DNA of 64,000 nt from Coenobita brevimanus (GCA_032717465.1 CM064690.1:28245653-28309652); one strand, 5' to 3'; positions 21,096 to 32,819 are shown, counted from the first letter of the stretch. Numbers and translations: made by a program. The notes: generated by a model from the letters alone, not told the origin.

Positions 21096-21277
21096 AGGCA
21101 CAAAGATATACCGTCAGGATTTCAGGTTATTTTTAAAGACTCCTTACTACAACTGAGTTTACTGAGAGAGAATTGTGTTACAGGAAAGATAATATTACAA
21201 ATTAGCTATGAATTCCACGTGAAAATTCTCATATGCATATTTATTCTAACTCTGCGAGAATCCTAAACACCTCTTTG

Positions 21278-21328
21278 GCTCAGATGATGGCCAGGTCGAG
21301 TCGATTTCACTGATAACCAAGGAGACTC
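21278..21328 (-). repeat. family C dispersed repeat
   Basis: The minus strand reads GAGTCTCCTTGGTTATCAGT and later CTGGCCATCATCTGAGCC, with a shortened middle compared with the 19.36 kb copy. Confidence 0.7.
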
Positions 21329-21395
21329 ATTCCCACCTCAAAATTGGACGTCGAACTGCAGGAGAGAGTAGCCCAATTCTGTCAAGTGAGGAGAA

Positions 21396-21398
<3 letters not shown>

Positions 21399-21434
<36 letters not shown>

Positions 21435-21840
21435 GTCTGCCCAAACTCGCTGGGTGTAGAGTGCTTGAGGGCTGGTGGGCGTGGGGGTGGGGGCGATGTA
21501 AGGGCAGTCTGATACTTAGTGGGGGAGGGGAGAATCGAGTGTGGGGGAGGGGGATGAAAGGTGTGGGGTGAGTGAGAGAGAAAGGAGGGACGTCTGGGGA
21601 GTATGAGTGAGGTGGAGAGAGGGGAAAGACTGGATGAGAGGGGATGGAGAGGAGGGAATAAGGAGAGAGGGGTTATAGTGGAAGAGGGGAAGGGGGAGGA
21701 ATCTGGGGGAGGTGCAAGAGGGGAACGGAGAGATGAGACCAAGGATGAGGGAGGTGAGTGGGGGGAGTCTGGAGGGGGTGAGGGGTGGAGTCCAAGGGTG
21801 AGGGAGGTGAGTGGGGGGAGTCTGGGGAGATGAGGTGGGG
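21399..21840. other. (GT)n followed by a purine/G-rich block
   Basis: GT run 21399-21430, then G/A-rich DNA. A roughly 48-bp unit containing GAGGTGAGTGGGGGGAGTCT is repeated near 21748 and 21808. Pro/Ser minus frames are artefacts. Confidence 0.8.
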
Positions 21841-22292
21841 TGTAGATCGTGCCCAAGTGCTGCCCTGTGCCTCTCTTGGGCCATCGCTCCTGTTAATTGC
21901 AAATACCATTACTGAACCCTCCAATATCACCGCACGCGCGCACATGTATACACGCCTACACTCACACGGGCCTGTATGTGCGTGTATTAGGCCACGTACA
22001 CACGCAGTAAGTCATACGCACATCTTACCTACTCACACGGATCTGTATGTGCGTGTTATAGGCCACATACATACGCACATACTTACCATATATACAGTCC
22101 AGCTTGTAAACACCTCTCCATTAGATTTTCACCTGATAATATATTGTGTGCTCAGGGGGCGGCTCAGTCTGCTGGTGTGGGCGTTGGGGTGGCAGTAGGA
22201 GTAGGAAATGAAAAAATGTTGCAGGACGCTGACACATCCGTCCCTGCAACACAAAAGAATCGGGCGTAGCAGTGGCAATAGAGCGATATATA

Positions 22293-22417
<125 letters not shown>

Positions 22418-22554
22418 GTCTTGAGGATGGTTGTGAGATATGATTCTTACAGTACACACACGCATAACTGTACACACTTAATATAGTATTTGTTTATGTT
22501 GTTAGACGAAGGAATAAGTCTGAGAGAGAGAGAGAATGGGGGGAATTCAGTATT

Positions 22555-23035
22555 GGATTGTCTTCTTTTTTTTGCCTTCCCTCCTCTCTCTCTCTCTCTC
22601 TCAGTATTCGTCGCTTTCTTCCCCCATTTCATGTCTTCTTCTCCTCTTCCCCTTTCCGCCTGTCCTCTCCTTGTTTTCATTCTTTCTCATTTTCATCTTT
22701 TTGTCCCCTTCCCTCTTCTCCTTCACTCCTTCATTCTCTATGTTCATCTTCTTCTCACATTTCCTTCTCACTTCCTTCCCTTACACCCCTCTCCTTCCCC
22801 TCTCTCTTTCTCCTTATCCTTTCCCTCTCCCTCCCCCTCCCTCTCCGCTTCCCCTTCCCCCTTCCCTCCCCCCCATATCCTCCCTCGATCTTCTTTTATG
22901 TTCATCCTCTTCTTTCCCAATTTCCTTCCTTCTCGAGCCCCTCCTCCTTCCATACCCCTCTCCCCCCCTCTAGCCCATCCCCCCTCCTCTCTTTCTCCCC
23001 CCCTTCCCCCCACCCATCACCTCACTGACATCTCA
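22555..23035. other. polypyrimidine domain
   Basis: C/T-only DNA with runs of C. The 145-188-codon Ser/Pro/Phe frames are composition artefacts. Confidence 0.85.
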
Positions 23036-23082
23036 ACTTATGGAAACCCGGGCTAGTCTATTGAGTCCCAGTCGAAGAGATG

Positions 23083-23121
<39 letters not shown>

Positions 23122-23235
23122 GGTATATAATACACATACATATATATATATATTGTGTCTGTCTGTCTGCCTGTTTGTCTCTCTGTCTGTCTGCCTGTCT
23201 GTCTCTCTGTCTGTCTGTCTGTTTGTCCGTATAGT
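23083..23235. repeat. (CT)n, (TA)n and (CTGT)n simple repeats
   Basis: CT run 23083-23119, short TA run near 23140-23152, then CTGTCTGCCTGT tetranucleotides to about 23230. Confidence 0.93.
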
Positions 23236-23281
23236 TGTATAACTGTTACATATGTCTGTATATTTATTTATCTATGAATGT

Positions 23282-23284
<3 letters not shown>

Positions 23285-23327
<43 letters not shown>
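23285..23327. repeat. (CA)n microsatellite
   Basis: Perfect CA run. Confidence 0.97.
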
Positions 23328-23328
<1 letters not shown>

Positions 23329-23439
23329 TTTCAGCCTCTCTCCTGATCGCCGTCACTGCGACACCTTCCCCCCGCCCTCTTTCTGACAACCGACTGAAAA
23401 GGAAGGAATAAGATTGTCAATTTTCCTTCTCCTACCTGT

Positions 23440-23441
<2 letters not shown>

Positions 23442-23519
<78 letters not shown>

Positions 23520-23540
23520 ATCTCTTTCTCTCTCTCAATT
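23442..23540. repeat. (CT)n microsatellite
   Basis: CT run of about 73 bp (23442-23514) with an imperfect extension. Confidence 0.97.
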
Positions 23541-23636
23541 TTATCCACTTAATTTGGCTTTTATACCATGTCTTCAAGCTTTTTTTTTCTTTTTTTACTA
23601 ATTTTTAAGTCCTCTTTTCGCTACTATACTTTCATT

Positions 23637-23640
<4 letters not shown>

Positions 23641-23684
<44 letters not shown>
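23641..23684. repeat. (GT)n microsatellite
   Basis: Perfect GT run. Confidence 0.97.
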
Positions 23685-23685
<1 letters not shown>

Positions 23686-23793
23686 TTCCATTTTTTCTTT
23701 CTCTTTTTTTATTGGTAAGTTTTCCTAGATCATTGGTGTTTTTTTTTTAAATTCATAAACTCATCGTTCTTAGGTGAGAAAAGAGGCTAGGAT

Positions 23794-23942
23794 GATGGTG
23801 ATGATGATGATGATGATGATGATGGTGATGATGATAATGACGATGGTGATGATGATGCTAATGACGATGGTGATGATGATGGTGAAGATGATGGTGATGG
23901 ACGGCCGTAGATCGACGATGATGATGATGATGATGATAATGT
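23794..23942. repeat. (GAT)n array
   Basis: GAT/GGT trinucleotides with a GACGATGGTGATGATGATG-type sub-repeat. Confidence 0.93.
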
Positions 23943-23971
23943 TGTCTCGTGTTTTAAGAGTCTTTCTCACG

Positions 23972-23990
23972 GCTGAATAAAATCGTCTGA
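23972..23990 (-). repeat. CAGACGATT family, single arm
   Basis: The minus strand reads TCAGACGATTTTATTCAGC, nearly the consensus. Confidence 0.75.
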
Positions 23991-24059
23991 AAATAGAGTG
24001 GAAATATATTCGTCTGGTGATAGAGAGAATAAAGTGTAAATGAAAATCATTGAAGGAAT

Positions 24060-24955
24060 TGATGAGGAATAGGGATATTGAAAGAAGAGGAAGAGAGAAT
24101 CGAAGGAGGAGAGGGAGAGAGAGAGAGAGAGAGAGAAGGGGGAGAGGGTGAGGGGAGATTACTGAGGTGAGGGGAAGGGGAGGCGGGGGATTAAGGGAGG
24201 ATTTACACTGGAGGAGGGGAGGAGGAGTGAGGAGGGTGGTGGGAGTGGAGGAGGAATGGGGAGGGAGGAGGGGACATGGTAAGGGTGGAGAGGGGAAATG
24301 GACGGATGAAGGAAGGGGAGGGGAAAAGGAAGGGGAGAAGGAATGGAGACTGTGGTGAAGGTATGGTGGGGGTAGAATTCAACTTGGAAGGGAGGATGGG
24401 AGGAGATAGGAAATTGAAGAGAGAGAGAGAGAGAGAGAGGGAAGGGGGGAGAAGAATGCGGAGAGAGAAATAGGAAAAGGAGATGAATAAGTGGGGAGAA
24501 AATTGTTAAACTGATGGAGAGCGGGTAGAGAGAGTGGAGAGAGATGAGAAGTAGGGGAATGGGAAAGGATGGGGGGATGAAGGGGAGTACGATGAAAGAC
24601 GGGGAAGAGGTAAGGGGTGTGGGGAGGGAGGGTGAAGAGAAGGGGAGAGGGAAGGGAGAAGTGAAATAAGTTACTAAGCGTAGATAGAAGAGAGGGGAGA
24701 GAGGTTAGAGGGAGGGAGGTAAGAAGCAAGAAGAGACTTAGGAGAATGGGGAGGAAAGGGGAGAGAGCATGGGGGAGGAGGTGATGCTGAAATGTAGGCA
24801 GAGTTAAGAAAATGAGAAGTAGGGGAGGAGGGATGAAAAGAGATAGGGGAGAAAGATGGGGAGGAGGAGTAGGATAGGGCTAAGGAGGGAGGAAAGAAGA
24901 GGGGAGGAAAGGAGGTAGAGGAGAGAGAGTGGGAAGGGGAGAGGGAGACTGCATC
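24060..24955. other. polypurine domain
   Basis: About 0.9 kb of G/A sequence with short (GA)n runs at 24116-24136 and 24421-24440. Open frames are compositional. Confidence 0.85.
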
Positions 24956-24974
24956 AGGTATATGAGGGAGGATT

Positions 24975-25190
24975 AAAAGGATTACAAGTGCTGGATTTAT
25001 GACTGTATTGGAGGATCGAATTGTGGTGGATTAGTGATGGTGGTAGTTGTGGTGGTGGGTGGTGATAGTTGTGGTTGTGGAGGGTGGTAGTTGTGGTGGT
25101 GGATGGTGGTAATTGTGGTACTTTTGGTAGCTGTGATGGTGGATGGTGGTAGTTGTGGTACTTTTGCCACACCTAACGCTACCACACTAC
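24975..25190. repeat. GGTGGTAGTTGTGGTGG degenerate repeat
   Basis: GT-rich units of 12-36 bp. A roughly 54-bp copy pair carrying GTGGTACTTTTG lies at about 25115-25170. The flanking DNA turns abruptly to CACCACAC on the same strand. Confidence 0.8.
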
Positions 25191-25315
25191 TAGTTTCCAT
25201 ACCACACATTGCTACCTCACCTTCACTTCTCACGTTACCAAACCACACACGGTCACACCACACTATAACCCCTCATATTTTCACACATCATAGCTATACC
25301 TGAGATTCCGAGACG

Positions 25316-25427
<112 letters not shown>

Positions 25428-25642
25428 CCTCACCGCACACTGCCCAACCACACTTTGCCACATCTTCCATTCCCACACCACACACTGCATCACCTTCCTT
25501 TCTTACACTTCACACTTCACACAACCTCACTTCCCATCTCGTACATTTTTTTTTTTTTTTAAGAATACACAAGCTTGCATGAGAAGCCCTAGTGAAACCT
25601 GGTTATGTGGATCCGTAGATTAATCACTCGGTATCTTAACTC

Positions 25643-25644
<2 letters not shown>

Positions 25645-25708
<64 letters not shown>

Positions 25709-25775
25709 CAGTGTCTTAGCCTTGGTGTGCTATGTATGTGTATCAGTGCCTCTGTGTGTGTGTGTGTGTGTGTGT
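25645..25775. repeat. (TG)n microsatellites
   Basis: TG run 25645-25707 and a second 25754-25774. Confidence 0.96.
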
Positions 25776-25859
25776 ACAGAGGCCACCATTAGCGGTTGTG
25801 TGAGGTTTATAGACGCGAAGAGACCCTAGCCAGGTTTATAGGTGACCCCCCTCCTCAAA

Positions 25860-26580
25860 TATTGGCGGGGGGAGGGTGATTGGAGGGGTGGAGGGGGAGA
25901 TTGGAGGGGCGGGGGGAGGAGATTGGTAAGGAGGAAGAAGGAGGATGGGAGAGAGATTGGAGAAGGGGAAAGAAGGAAGGGGAGGAGAGAGATTTCAGAC
26001 AGGGGAGGTTGGGGAGAGAGGGAAAGAAGAAAAGGGAGAAGAGAGACTTGAAACAGGGGGGGAGAAAGAAGAGGCTGGGGAGAGACTGGGGAGAAGGAAG
26101 GAAGAAAAGGAAGGAGAAAGACATGAGACAGGAGAGGGAGAAAGAAATGGGAGATGTTGGAGACAGAGGAGAAGAAAGAGGAAGAGGAGAGAGAGAAAAA
26201 AAGGAGAGGCTGATAAATAGACAGACAAACAGGAAGGAAGATAAGCAGGGAGAGAGAGAGGGAGAGAGAAGGAAGATAAAGCGTGGGTTGTCTACAGGGA
26301 GTGAGATTGGAGGAAGGGAAGGAACGGTGAGGGAAGAAGAGGTAAGAAGGGTAAGCCAGAAAATACGAAGGGACAAAGGAGAAGGAAGATTTGGGGAGAG
26401 GAGAGATAGGATGCATGGAAGAGAAAGGGGAAGGGAGGAAGATTGGAGAGACGGGAGGATTTACGAGGAAGGGGAGAGAATACAGAGAAAGGAAGAGAAG
26501 TGGGAATGAGGGAAGACTGAAAGGAGAGGAGAAAGAAAGGGCTAGAGATTAGATGAAGAGGAGAGAGAGAGAGAGAGAGA
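25860..26580. other. polypurine domain
   Basis: G/A-rich. Internal tandem texture (GAGACTTGAAACAGGG, GAGACATGAGACAGG and similar every 50-60 bp) suggests an old minisatellite. The 209-codon plus frame is Glu/Arg/Gly only. Confidence 0.8.
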
Positions 26581-26719
26581 CGTAAAAAAACATTAATAGA
26601 TTGGTAGATAAACTAATAGACAAATTAACACGTAGGTTAGCATTTAATTGAACCTAACCAAAAATAAAAACAAATATATGCAGAGGAAATGAAAGAAATC
26701 AGTTATTGTCACATACTGA

Positions 26720-26722
<3 letters not shown>

Positions 26723-26785
<63 letters not shown>
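26723..26785. repeat. (TG)n microsatellite
   Basis: Perfect TG run of about 63 bp. Confidence 0.98.
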
Positions 26786-26787
<2 letters not shown>

Positions 26788-26819
26788 GAAGACGCCCAGT
26801 CTAATCCGTCTTTAGGTAT

Positions 26820-27165
26820 CTAGTTGGATGGATGGATGGGTTGATGGATTGGATGGATGGATGGATGGATGGATAGTTGGATGAATGGATAGTTGGACGG
26901 ATGGATAGATATGCAGACAGATAGATATAGAACCACATACAGAGACTTTTACTTTATGGAAAACAGCATTTATAGATGTGTGGATATAAAATAGAAAATC
27001 TGTGAGGGAAAAGAAAGTGATGCCTGGTGACAAATTCATTTATGTGATGTTTTTCCTAGCCATTTCTGTCCAGTCCTTTCCCATAGATAAATAGGTAGAT
27101 AGATAGGCAGACAGACCAGTTGATAGGTAGACAGATAGGTAGGTAGGTAGATAGATAGATACTGC
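26820..27165. repeat. GGAT and GATA/TAGG tetranucleotide repeats
   Basis: (GGAT)n about 26824-26915 and (GATA/GTAG)n about 27085-27160, separated by unique sequence. Confidence 0.9.
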
Positions 27166-27289
27166 AGTGAGCACAATAAAAATACATATCCACTGAAACA
27201 AATGAAGTCTAAAATCAGTGAGAGAGCGAGAGAGTGACCACAGGCAATGTCCATAGAGCAGGGGGGGTCCATCGAGGTCAGATATCGAG

Positions 27290-27990
27290 GGTGGTGTGGA
27301 GGGGGCGAGAGGGGCCCCAGGGGAGTACGTGAGTGACATGAAACTGGCCAGGGTGGGGAGAGGGAGGGGGAGAAGGTGCGATGGGGAGGGGGAAAGGGAG
27401 GGAGAGAATATGGGGTGGGAAAGGGAAAGGGACGGGGAGAACGTGGGGAGAGAAGGAGAAAGAAGGGAAAAGGAGTGGGGAGAGGGTTGGGTAGGAAGGG
27501 GAAGGGAAGGAGAGAGGGTGAACGTTGTGTGGGAAGGGGAAGGGAAAGAGGGGAAGAACGTTCTGTAGGAAGGAGGTGGGGTGATGGGGGGAAGGGAGGG
27601 GAGAAGAGAAAGGAACAGGCGGGGGAGAGGGTGGGGTGCCGGTGGAAGGAGATGGGGTGGGAAGAAAAGGAATCGAGAAGAGAGAGGGAAGTGGAGGGAA
27701 GGAAAACAGGAGAGAAAAGGAAGGAGAGGGAGGGAAGGGAAGAATGGGAGTGAAAGAGGGAGGAAGGAGAGAGAGGGAAGGGAAATATGGGAGTGAAAGA
27801 GGGAGGAAGGAGTGAGAGGGAAGAGAAGATTGAGAGAGAAAGAGGAAGGAAGGAGAGGGGAGAGAAAAAGAGAAGGTGGAAGATGTGATGGGGTGGGACG
27901 GGAAGGAGGAGAGGGAGAGAAAAGAAGCGGGGGGGGGGAGGGTGACGGGAGAGGGGGGAGGAAAGGGAGAGGAGCGGGAATGGGTAAATG
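27290..27990. other. polypurine domain
   Basis: G/A-rich with words such as GAGGGAGGAAGGA repeated near 27755 and 27800. Non-coding. Confidence 0.85.
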
Positions 27991-28109
27991 AAAATCTGGG
28001 TTTATTTATTTATTTATTTATTTATTTTTAGATTTGAGGAGAAAGGGCAAGAAAGGTTCAAGATCTTAGAGGTTTAGGTAGATAAAAAAAATCAATCAGT
28101 CCCATCTAA

Positions 28110-28262
28110 CCCCCTCTGAGGCGTAGGGAACCGAGGCTAGGCTAAGAGTAGGTGACCAGGCACCTTCCCGTGGTGGCATTACAGGATCGAACCCGGACAC
28201 GTTGGAAAGGAATCCACTCCGGTCGGGGCGTTTTAACCACTGGAAGGGCATACTGGGAAAAA
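28110..28262 (-). mobile_element. tRNA-derived SINE (second family)
   Basis: On the minus strand the sequence begins after a T-run with CCCTTCCAGTGGTTAAAACG (A-box region, 28231-28252), then reaches the exact B box GGGTTCGATCC (28184-28194). An unrelated body including GGTGCCTGGTCACCTACTC follows. The tRNA-like head lacks a closing acceptor stem and CCA-type end, so it is a SINE rather than a gene. It interrupts or borders the degenerate tandem repeat at 28.26-28.8 kb. Confidence 0.7.
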
Positions 28263-28810
28263 AAAAAAAAAGACTTGTGATATTGTAGAGGAAATGGCAT
28301 CCCTTCTAACTTTCCTCTTAATTTTGAGAGGAAATGAAGATGAAATATGAAAGGTAATGTGTGCCTGGTGATCAGAAATTGTTTGGCTCTGTGTGTGTGT
28401 GCGTGTGGGTGTGGTAGGGAAGCGATGGAGAGGAGGCAAGAGAATGAGTGTCTGGCGTTCAGGAGCTTCAAATTCCAAGTAACAATACAAGTACGTGTAA
28501 TGGAAGCAAAGATACCACAGTTTTTGTAGAAGGCATAGTTAGTCTATTTTCATTTCCTTTAAGATTTTGAGGGGGAAAGGGACATGAGGATCTAAATCGG
28601 ATATAGGACAGTAGTGTGATGGAAATGATATTGTTACAGAGGATACAGTACCCGGGAAATGACACAGCGGGTGGTGTAGGGGAAATAGTCTGATTTCATT
28701 TCCTTTTTGATTTTGAGGAGAGATGACAGCGTAAAATAATATCTTGATTAGATTTAGAAGGGTGTTTTGAAGAGAATGATACTATAGGTGCTGTAGGGGT
28801 TATAATAGTT
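28260..28810. repeat. degenerate tandem repeat, 3-4 diverged units
   Basis: Units share GTAGGGGAAATAGTCTGATT and TCATTTCCTTTTTGATTTTG-like words at about 28280, 28525, 28675 and a partial near 28785. Spacing 120-245 bp, heavily diverged. Confidence 0.6.
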
Positions 28811-28914
28811 ACACAAATAAATACGTAAACTACACCCTTCCCATATTCCTGGTCCTACCATGTTAATAGATGCAGATAGACAGAACACCAGGCACTAATC
28901 TGAGTGTACATTGA

Positions 28915-28980
28915 TAGACAGATAGATAGATAGATAGATAGGCAGATACACGGACAGACAGACAGACAGCTTGACAGAAT
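28915..28980. repeat. GATA/GACA tetranucleotide repeat
   Basis: TAGA then CAGA tetramers. Confidence 0.9.
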
Positions 28981-29039
28981 ACAAATCCCTAATCAGTCTG
29001 TGTCCAGTCAATGGTGTAGGGTACCATGTGTTGTGGCCT

Positions 29040-29215
29040 GGAGAAGGAGGAAGAGATGAAGGAGGGGAGAAAAGATAGGAGGGAGGGAGGGAGGAAGGAA
29101 GGGCGAAAGATTAGGAGGGGTGATTGGGGGAGGAGATGGACAAAACAGGGGACAAAATAGCGCCTTGGGGAGTGCGTGGTGGAAATAAACGTGTGGAGGA
29201 GAGAGGGGGTCAGAG
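29040..29215. other. purine-rich block
   Basis: G/A-rich, then unique sequence to 29340 and T-rich sequence to 29495. No gene seen. Confidence 0.7.
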
Positions 29216-29499
29216 AATCACTGTCCCTCCCTCATTACATCCTCAATAAAACACGACTCTCTAATATATTATGTTCCCCCCTCGAAGCCTCAACCTCACC
29301 CCCATTTTCTGTGACCGTCATCGAATACTGACCAAGAAGATTGAGTTTTCTTGTTGTTTTGTGTTATTTTTATTGATTTTTTTTCTCTGTTGTTTGTGAT
29401 TTTTCTCACTGTTGTATTATTTTCTTTTTGTGATTGTTTTTCTTTTACGGTTCTTTTAATATATTTAGTTTTTCGTTTTTGTTTTTATTGTTTTTCTTA

Positions 29500-30091
29500 T
29501 GCCTCCGCCCAGCTATGATGAAGAGGGATTAAATGATTGGTCTGTCCGTCCGTCCGTGCGTTCGTGCGTGCGTGGTTTCGTGCGTCCGTAACGTTATTGT
29601 GGGCGCGATATCTGAACACATCGACGGATTTCCACCAAAATTTTATCAGTGATGCGGTATGAGGAGATGATGAACTGATTAGGTCAGCTAGGTCAAGGGG
29701 TCAAAGGTCATGGCCATATGGGGTCGACTTAGTTTATCTTTGTGGGCGCGATATCTTCTTAACCCATCGACGGATTTCTACTAAACTTTTGTCAGTGATA
29801 TAGTATGAAGGGACAATGAACTAATTAGGTCAGCAAGGTCAAAGGTTAAAAGGTCAAGGTCACATGGGTGTGGGCGCGATATCTCCTGAATCCTTGAACG
29901 GATTTCCACCAAACTTTTGCCGGTGATACAGTATAAAGGAATGATGAACTGATTAGGTCAGCAAGGTCAAGGAGTCAAAAGTCAAGGTCTTGTGGGGTCG
30001 ACTTAGTTTATCTTTAGCTTCATTTCAACCCACAGTGAACCCTGCCATGGAAGTTGCATAGCGATTCCCTACGCAAGACTTGGCGGAGGCA
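29500..30091. mobile_element. nonautonomous TIR DNA transposon with three internal repeats
   Basis: The ends are perfect 10-bp inverted repeats: TGCCTCCGCC (29500-29509) and GGCGGAGGCA (30082-30091). Each is flanked by TA (29498-29499, 30092-30093), consistent with a TA target duplication. A subterminal GTCCGTCCGT/GTGCGT run lies at 29540-29590. Three tandem units start with GTGGGCGCGATATCT at 29599, 29742 and 29870. Each carries CGGATTTC, GATGAACT and AGGTCA repeats. There is no transposase ORF in the 592 bp, so it would rely on a partner in trans. TIR and target-site features suggest a Tc/mariner-like or other TA-targeting superfamily; that assignment is inference. Confidence 0.75.
29681..29969 (+). 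promoter_or_regulatory. AGGTCA half-site clusters inside the transposon
   Basis: Each internal unit has two AGGTCA half-sites three bases apart: 29681/29690, 29827/29836 and 29955/29964. Extra half-sites lie at 29705, 29851 and 29857. DR3 pairs match the nuclear-receptor response-element grammar. Conservation across all three units may reflect repeat homology rather than selection. Confidence 0.4.
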
Positions 30092-30357
30092 TACCGAGCA
30101 GCGCGGGCCTGAGTTCTCGGCGTTTCATTTTTCTCTATGAGGGGAGGAAGATGACAAAGAAGAGAAAGAAGATGACGAATACAAAAAAGAAGTAAAAGAA
30201 AATGATGGTGATGATGAAAAAATAGTTGAAGGAGAAGAAAAAGATAAATGAAAAAAGAAATGAGGAGGAAATAAACTGAAGAAAGAGGAAAGGAAGAGAA
30301 AGAAAAGTGGTGAAAATGAGGGCTGGACAGAGGCACTTTTATAGCCGAGAGGAGATT

Positions 30358-30392
30358 GTAAAATGGCGGTGATTGGCCCTCTGGTGGTGGCC
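30358..30392 (+). promoter_or_regulatory. CTCF-like site beside a YY1/Pho-like site
   Basis: GGCCCTCTGGTGGT (30375-30388) fits the reverse-oriented CTCF core (GCGCCCTCTGGTGG). AAAATGGCGG just upstream fits the YY1/Pho core. Both are 10-14 bp matches in a small unique island. Function is inferred. Confidence 0.35.
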
Positions 30393-30411
30393 GCCTGAAG
30401 CTATTACTGGG

Positions 30412-30955
30412 TTGATACTGCTGCTGCCCCTGCTACTGCTGCTACTGTTGAAACTGCCACTGCTACTACTTCTGCTACTATTGATACTACTGCTGCTGCT
30501 GCTGATACAGCTGCTGTTGTTAAAATTGCTACTGCTACTATTGATACTGCTGTTCCTGCTGCTGCTGCTATCACTGTTGTAGCTACTACTGTTACTATCA
30601 CTGCTACTGCTGATACTGCTTTTGTTGTTGTCATATGACTACAACTACTACTACAACGACGACTACTACGGCCACTGCTATCGAAACTACTGCTCCTGCT
30701 TCCACTGCTACTGCTACGACTGCTGGTCTGCTACGATCACTGTTGTTACTACAACTACTGTTACGATCACTGCTACTACTACTACTGCCACGATCACTGC
30801 TACTTATACTATTACTGCTGCTAACACTGTTGATACTGCTACCGATACTACAGCTACTGCCTGTGCTTCTATACCGCTCCTCCTCCTCCTCCTGCTCCTC
30901 CTCCTCCTCCTGCTCCTCCTCCTCCTCCTCCTCCTCCTCCTCCTCCTCCTCCTTC
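30412..30955. repeat. CTG/CTA/CTC trinucleotide array
   Basis: About 540 bp of CTG, CTA, ACT and finally CTC trimers, with blocks such as CTGCTACTGTTGA repeating every 30-60 bp. Poly-Leu, Thr or Ala-Val frames are artefacts. Confidence 0.93.
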
Positions 30956-31141
30956 ACTTTTCCCTCTACTGCTTCCGCCACCGCCTCTTCTACTTCTTGC
31001 CTTATTCTTTTCGCACTGAAGGAGTTAAGGGATTGGATTCTGTTTGGTACCGAATAGATGAGTGAAGAAGTGAGATTAGGAGGATTGGAACCTACTCTGG
31101 TGGGTCAGGGAGATTGGCAGGGCAGAATTGTAGGATCGAAG

Positions 31142-31255
<114 letters not shown>

Positions 31256-31387
31256 GTTGACTCGAGAGGTGTGTTACAAGTAGAGAAGAGGAGAGGGGAG
31301 GTGGAGGGGGAAGAGGGAAGAAGAGGTGAGGAGGGAAAGGGAGGATGGGGTGAGGGAGGGAAATGTTTGTTTTGCCCTGAAGACATC

Positions 31388-31390
<3 letters not shown>

Positions 31391-31459
<69 letters not shown>
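31391..31459. repeat. (GA)n microsatellite
   Basis: AG run of about 69 bp in inverted relation to the (CT)n run 140 bp upstream. A third short GA run lies at 31533-31557. Confidence 0.98.
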
Positions 31460-31559
31460 AATGTAAGGGAGAAACATATACAGAGCACTGAGAGATAAAA
31501 TTAAGCCTAATTAAAGGTTGTAGAGTATCAGTATGAGAGAGAGAGAGAGAGAGAGAGGA

Positions 31560-32690
31560 TACGCCAAGAACATTTAAATAACAGAGCAACAGCAGTCAGT
31601 ACAAAAATAGGAGTAAGAAATAACACAGAAAAGTAAAATCTAAAAACTCAGAAAAAAAAAAAGACATTTAGAAAGAAAAGAAAAACTCGAAGGAGGAGAG
31701 CAGCAAAAACAACGGTAAGAGAGAGAGAGAGAAAAAAACAGGAAAATATATACAAAGAAAAAAGGGCAAAAAAGGGACAGTAACAGATGAAAACAGAAAA
31801 AACAACAGAAAGAGTGAAAAGGCAGAAAATGCACAAAGAAGAGAGAAAAGGATAGAAAGAGAAACAGAGGAAGACAGAAAAAACAGTACAGAAAATAAAG
31901 AGTAACATAGAGAAAATAAAAATATAGCCACGGAAACTCGGAAAAGAACACACACAAAATAATACACACAGAGAAAAAAAGGAAAGAAGGGGGAAGATAA
32001 AAAATAAAGAAAACATGAGAATCAGCAGAGGGAGAGAAAAATAAAAGATACATCAACAGACACTGAGAAAAACACACAAAGACAATAGACAGACGGAGGA
32101 GAACAGAAGAAGCAAGGAAGAAAACAGAGAGAGATGAACAGGAAAGAACAGAGAAAACATCGACTGTGAGAGAAAAGAGCAAAAAACATAACAGAAAAAA
32201 AATATATATAGCAGCGAAAAAAAAAAAATGGTGATCAGGAAAAAACACATAAAGAGGAAAAAGTAAATAATGGAAAAAAGAGCAATTAAAAATGTATGAA
32301 GCAAGAAAACAAATCTGAGGAAACGGAAGGTATCAAAAAAACACACAAAGAAAGGAAAGGAAATAAAAACACCAAAAAACACAATAGAATAACACAAACA
32401 GAAGCAGTAAGGGAACTATAAAAAAACACAAAGAATATAGTATCAAAAACACAAACACGAAAAAACAACAAAAAGAAAAGAGTAACATGGAAATAACACA
32501 GAAATATATTGAAAAGAGCAACGGATTTAAACGTTTTGAGTAAAGGAAAAAAAGAGCAATAAGGAGAGCAATGGGAAAAAGAACAACTGCTGTAAAAATC
32601 ACACAAACAGAAAAAGAGCAACAGAAAAAGAGCAACAGAAAAAGAGTCGAGAAAGACAAACATGATCAATCCCCCTCTGAAGATGGCAAG
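31560..32690. other. A-rich purine domain with ACACAGAAAA texture
   Basis: More than 1.1 kb of degenerate AACACACAAAGAAAA / GAGCAATGGAAAA words. The minus-strand Phe/Leu/Ser/Cys frames (up to 202 codons) resemble membrane proteins only by composition. Confidence 0.8.
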
Positions 32691-32775
32691 GTGACCCCCC
32701 TCCCTCCCCCCGCACCTCCCCTTCCCCCCCTTCCCTCTCCCCTTCTTCCCCTCCCTCTTCCCTCCCCCCAATCTT
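32690..32775. other. short polypyrimidine block
   Basis: C/T-only; abuts purine DNA on both sides, so the strand bias flips twice within 150 bp. Confidence 0.8.
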
Positions 32776-32819
32776 CCCTCTTAATCAGGTATTTTTTATT
32801 GCCTGAATCAATATCAACA

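Noticed and set aside
28184..28262. True tRNA gene on the minus strand
   Set aside because: Perfect B box, but no cloverleaf closes; the body continues as SINE.
31640..32248. 202-codon Phe/Cys/Leu minus frame
   Set aside because: A-rich degenerate repeat on the plus strand; compositional.
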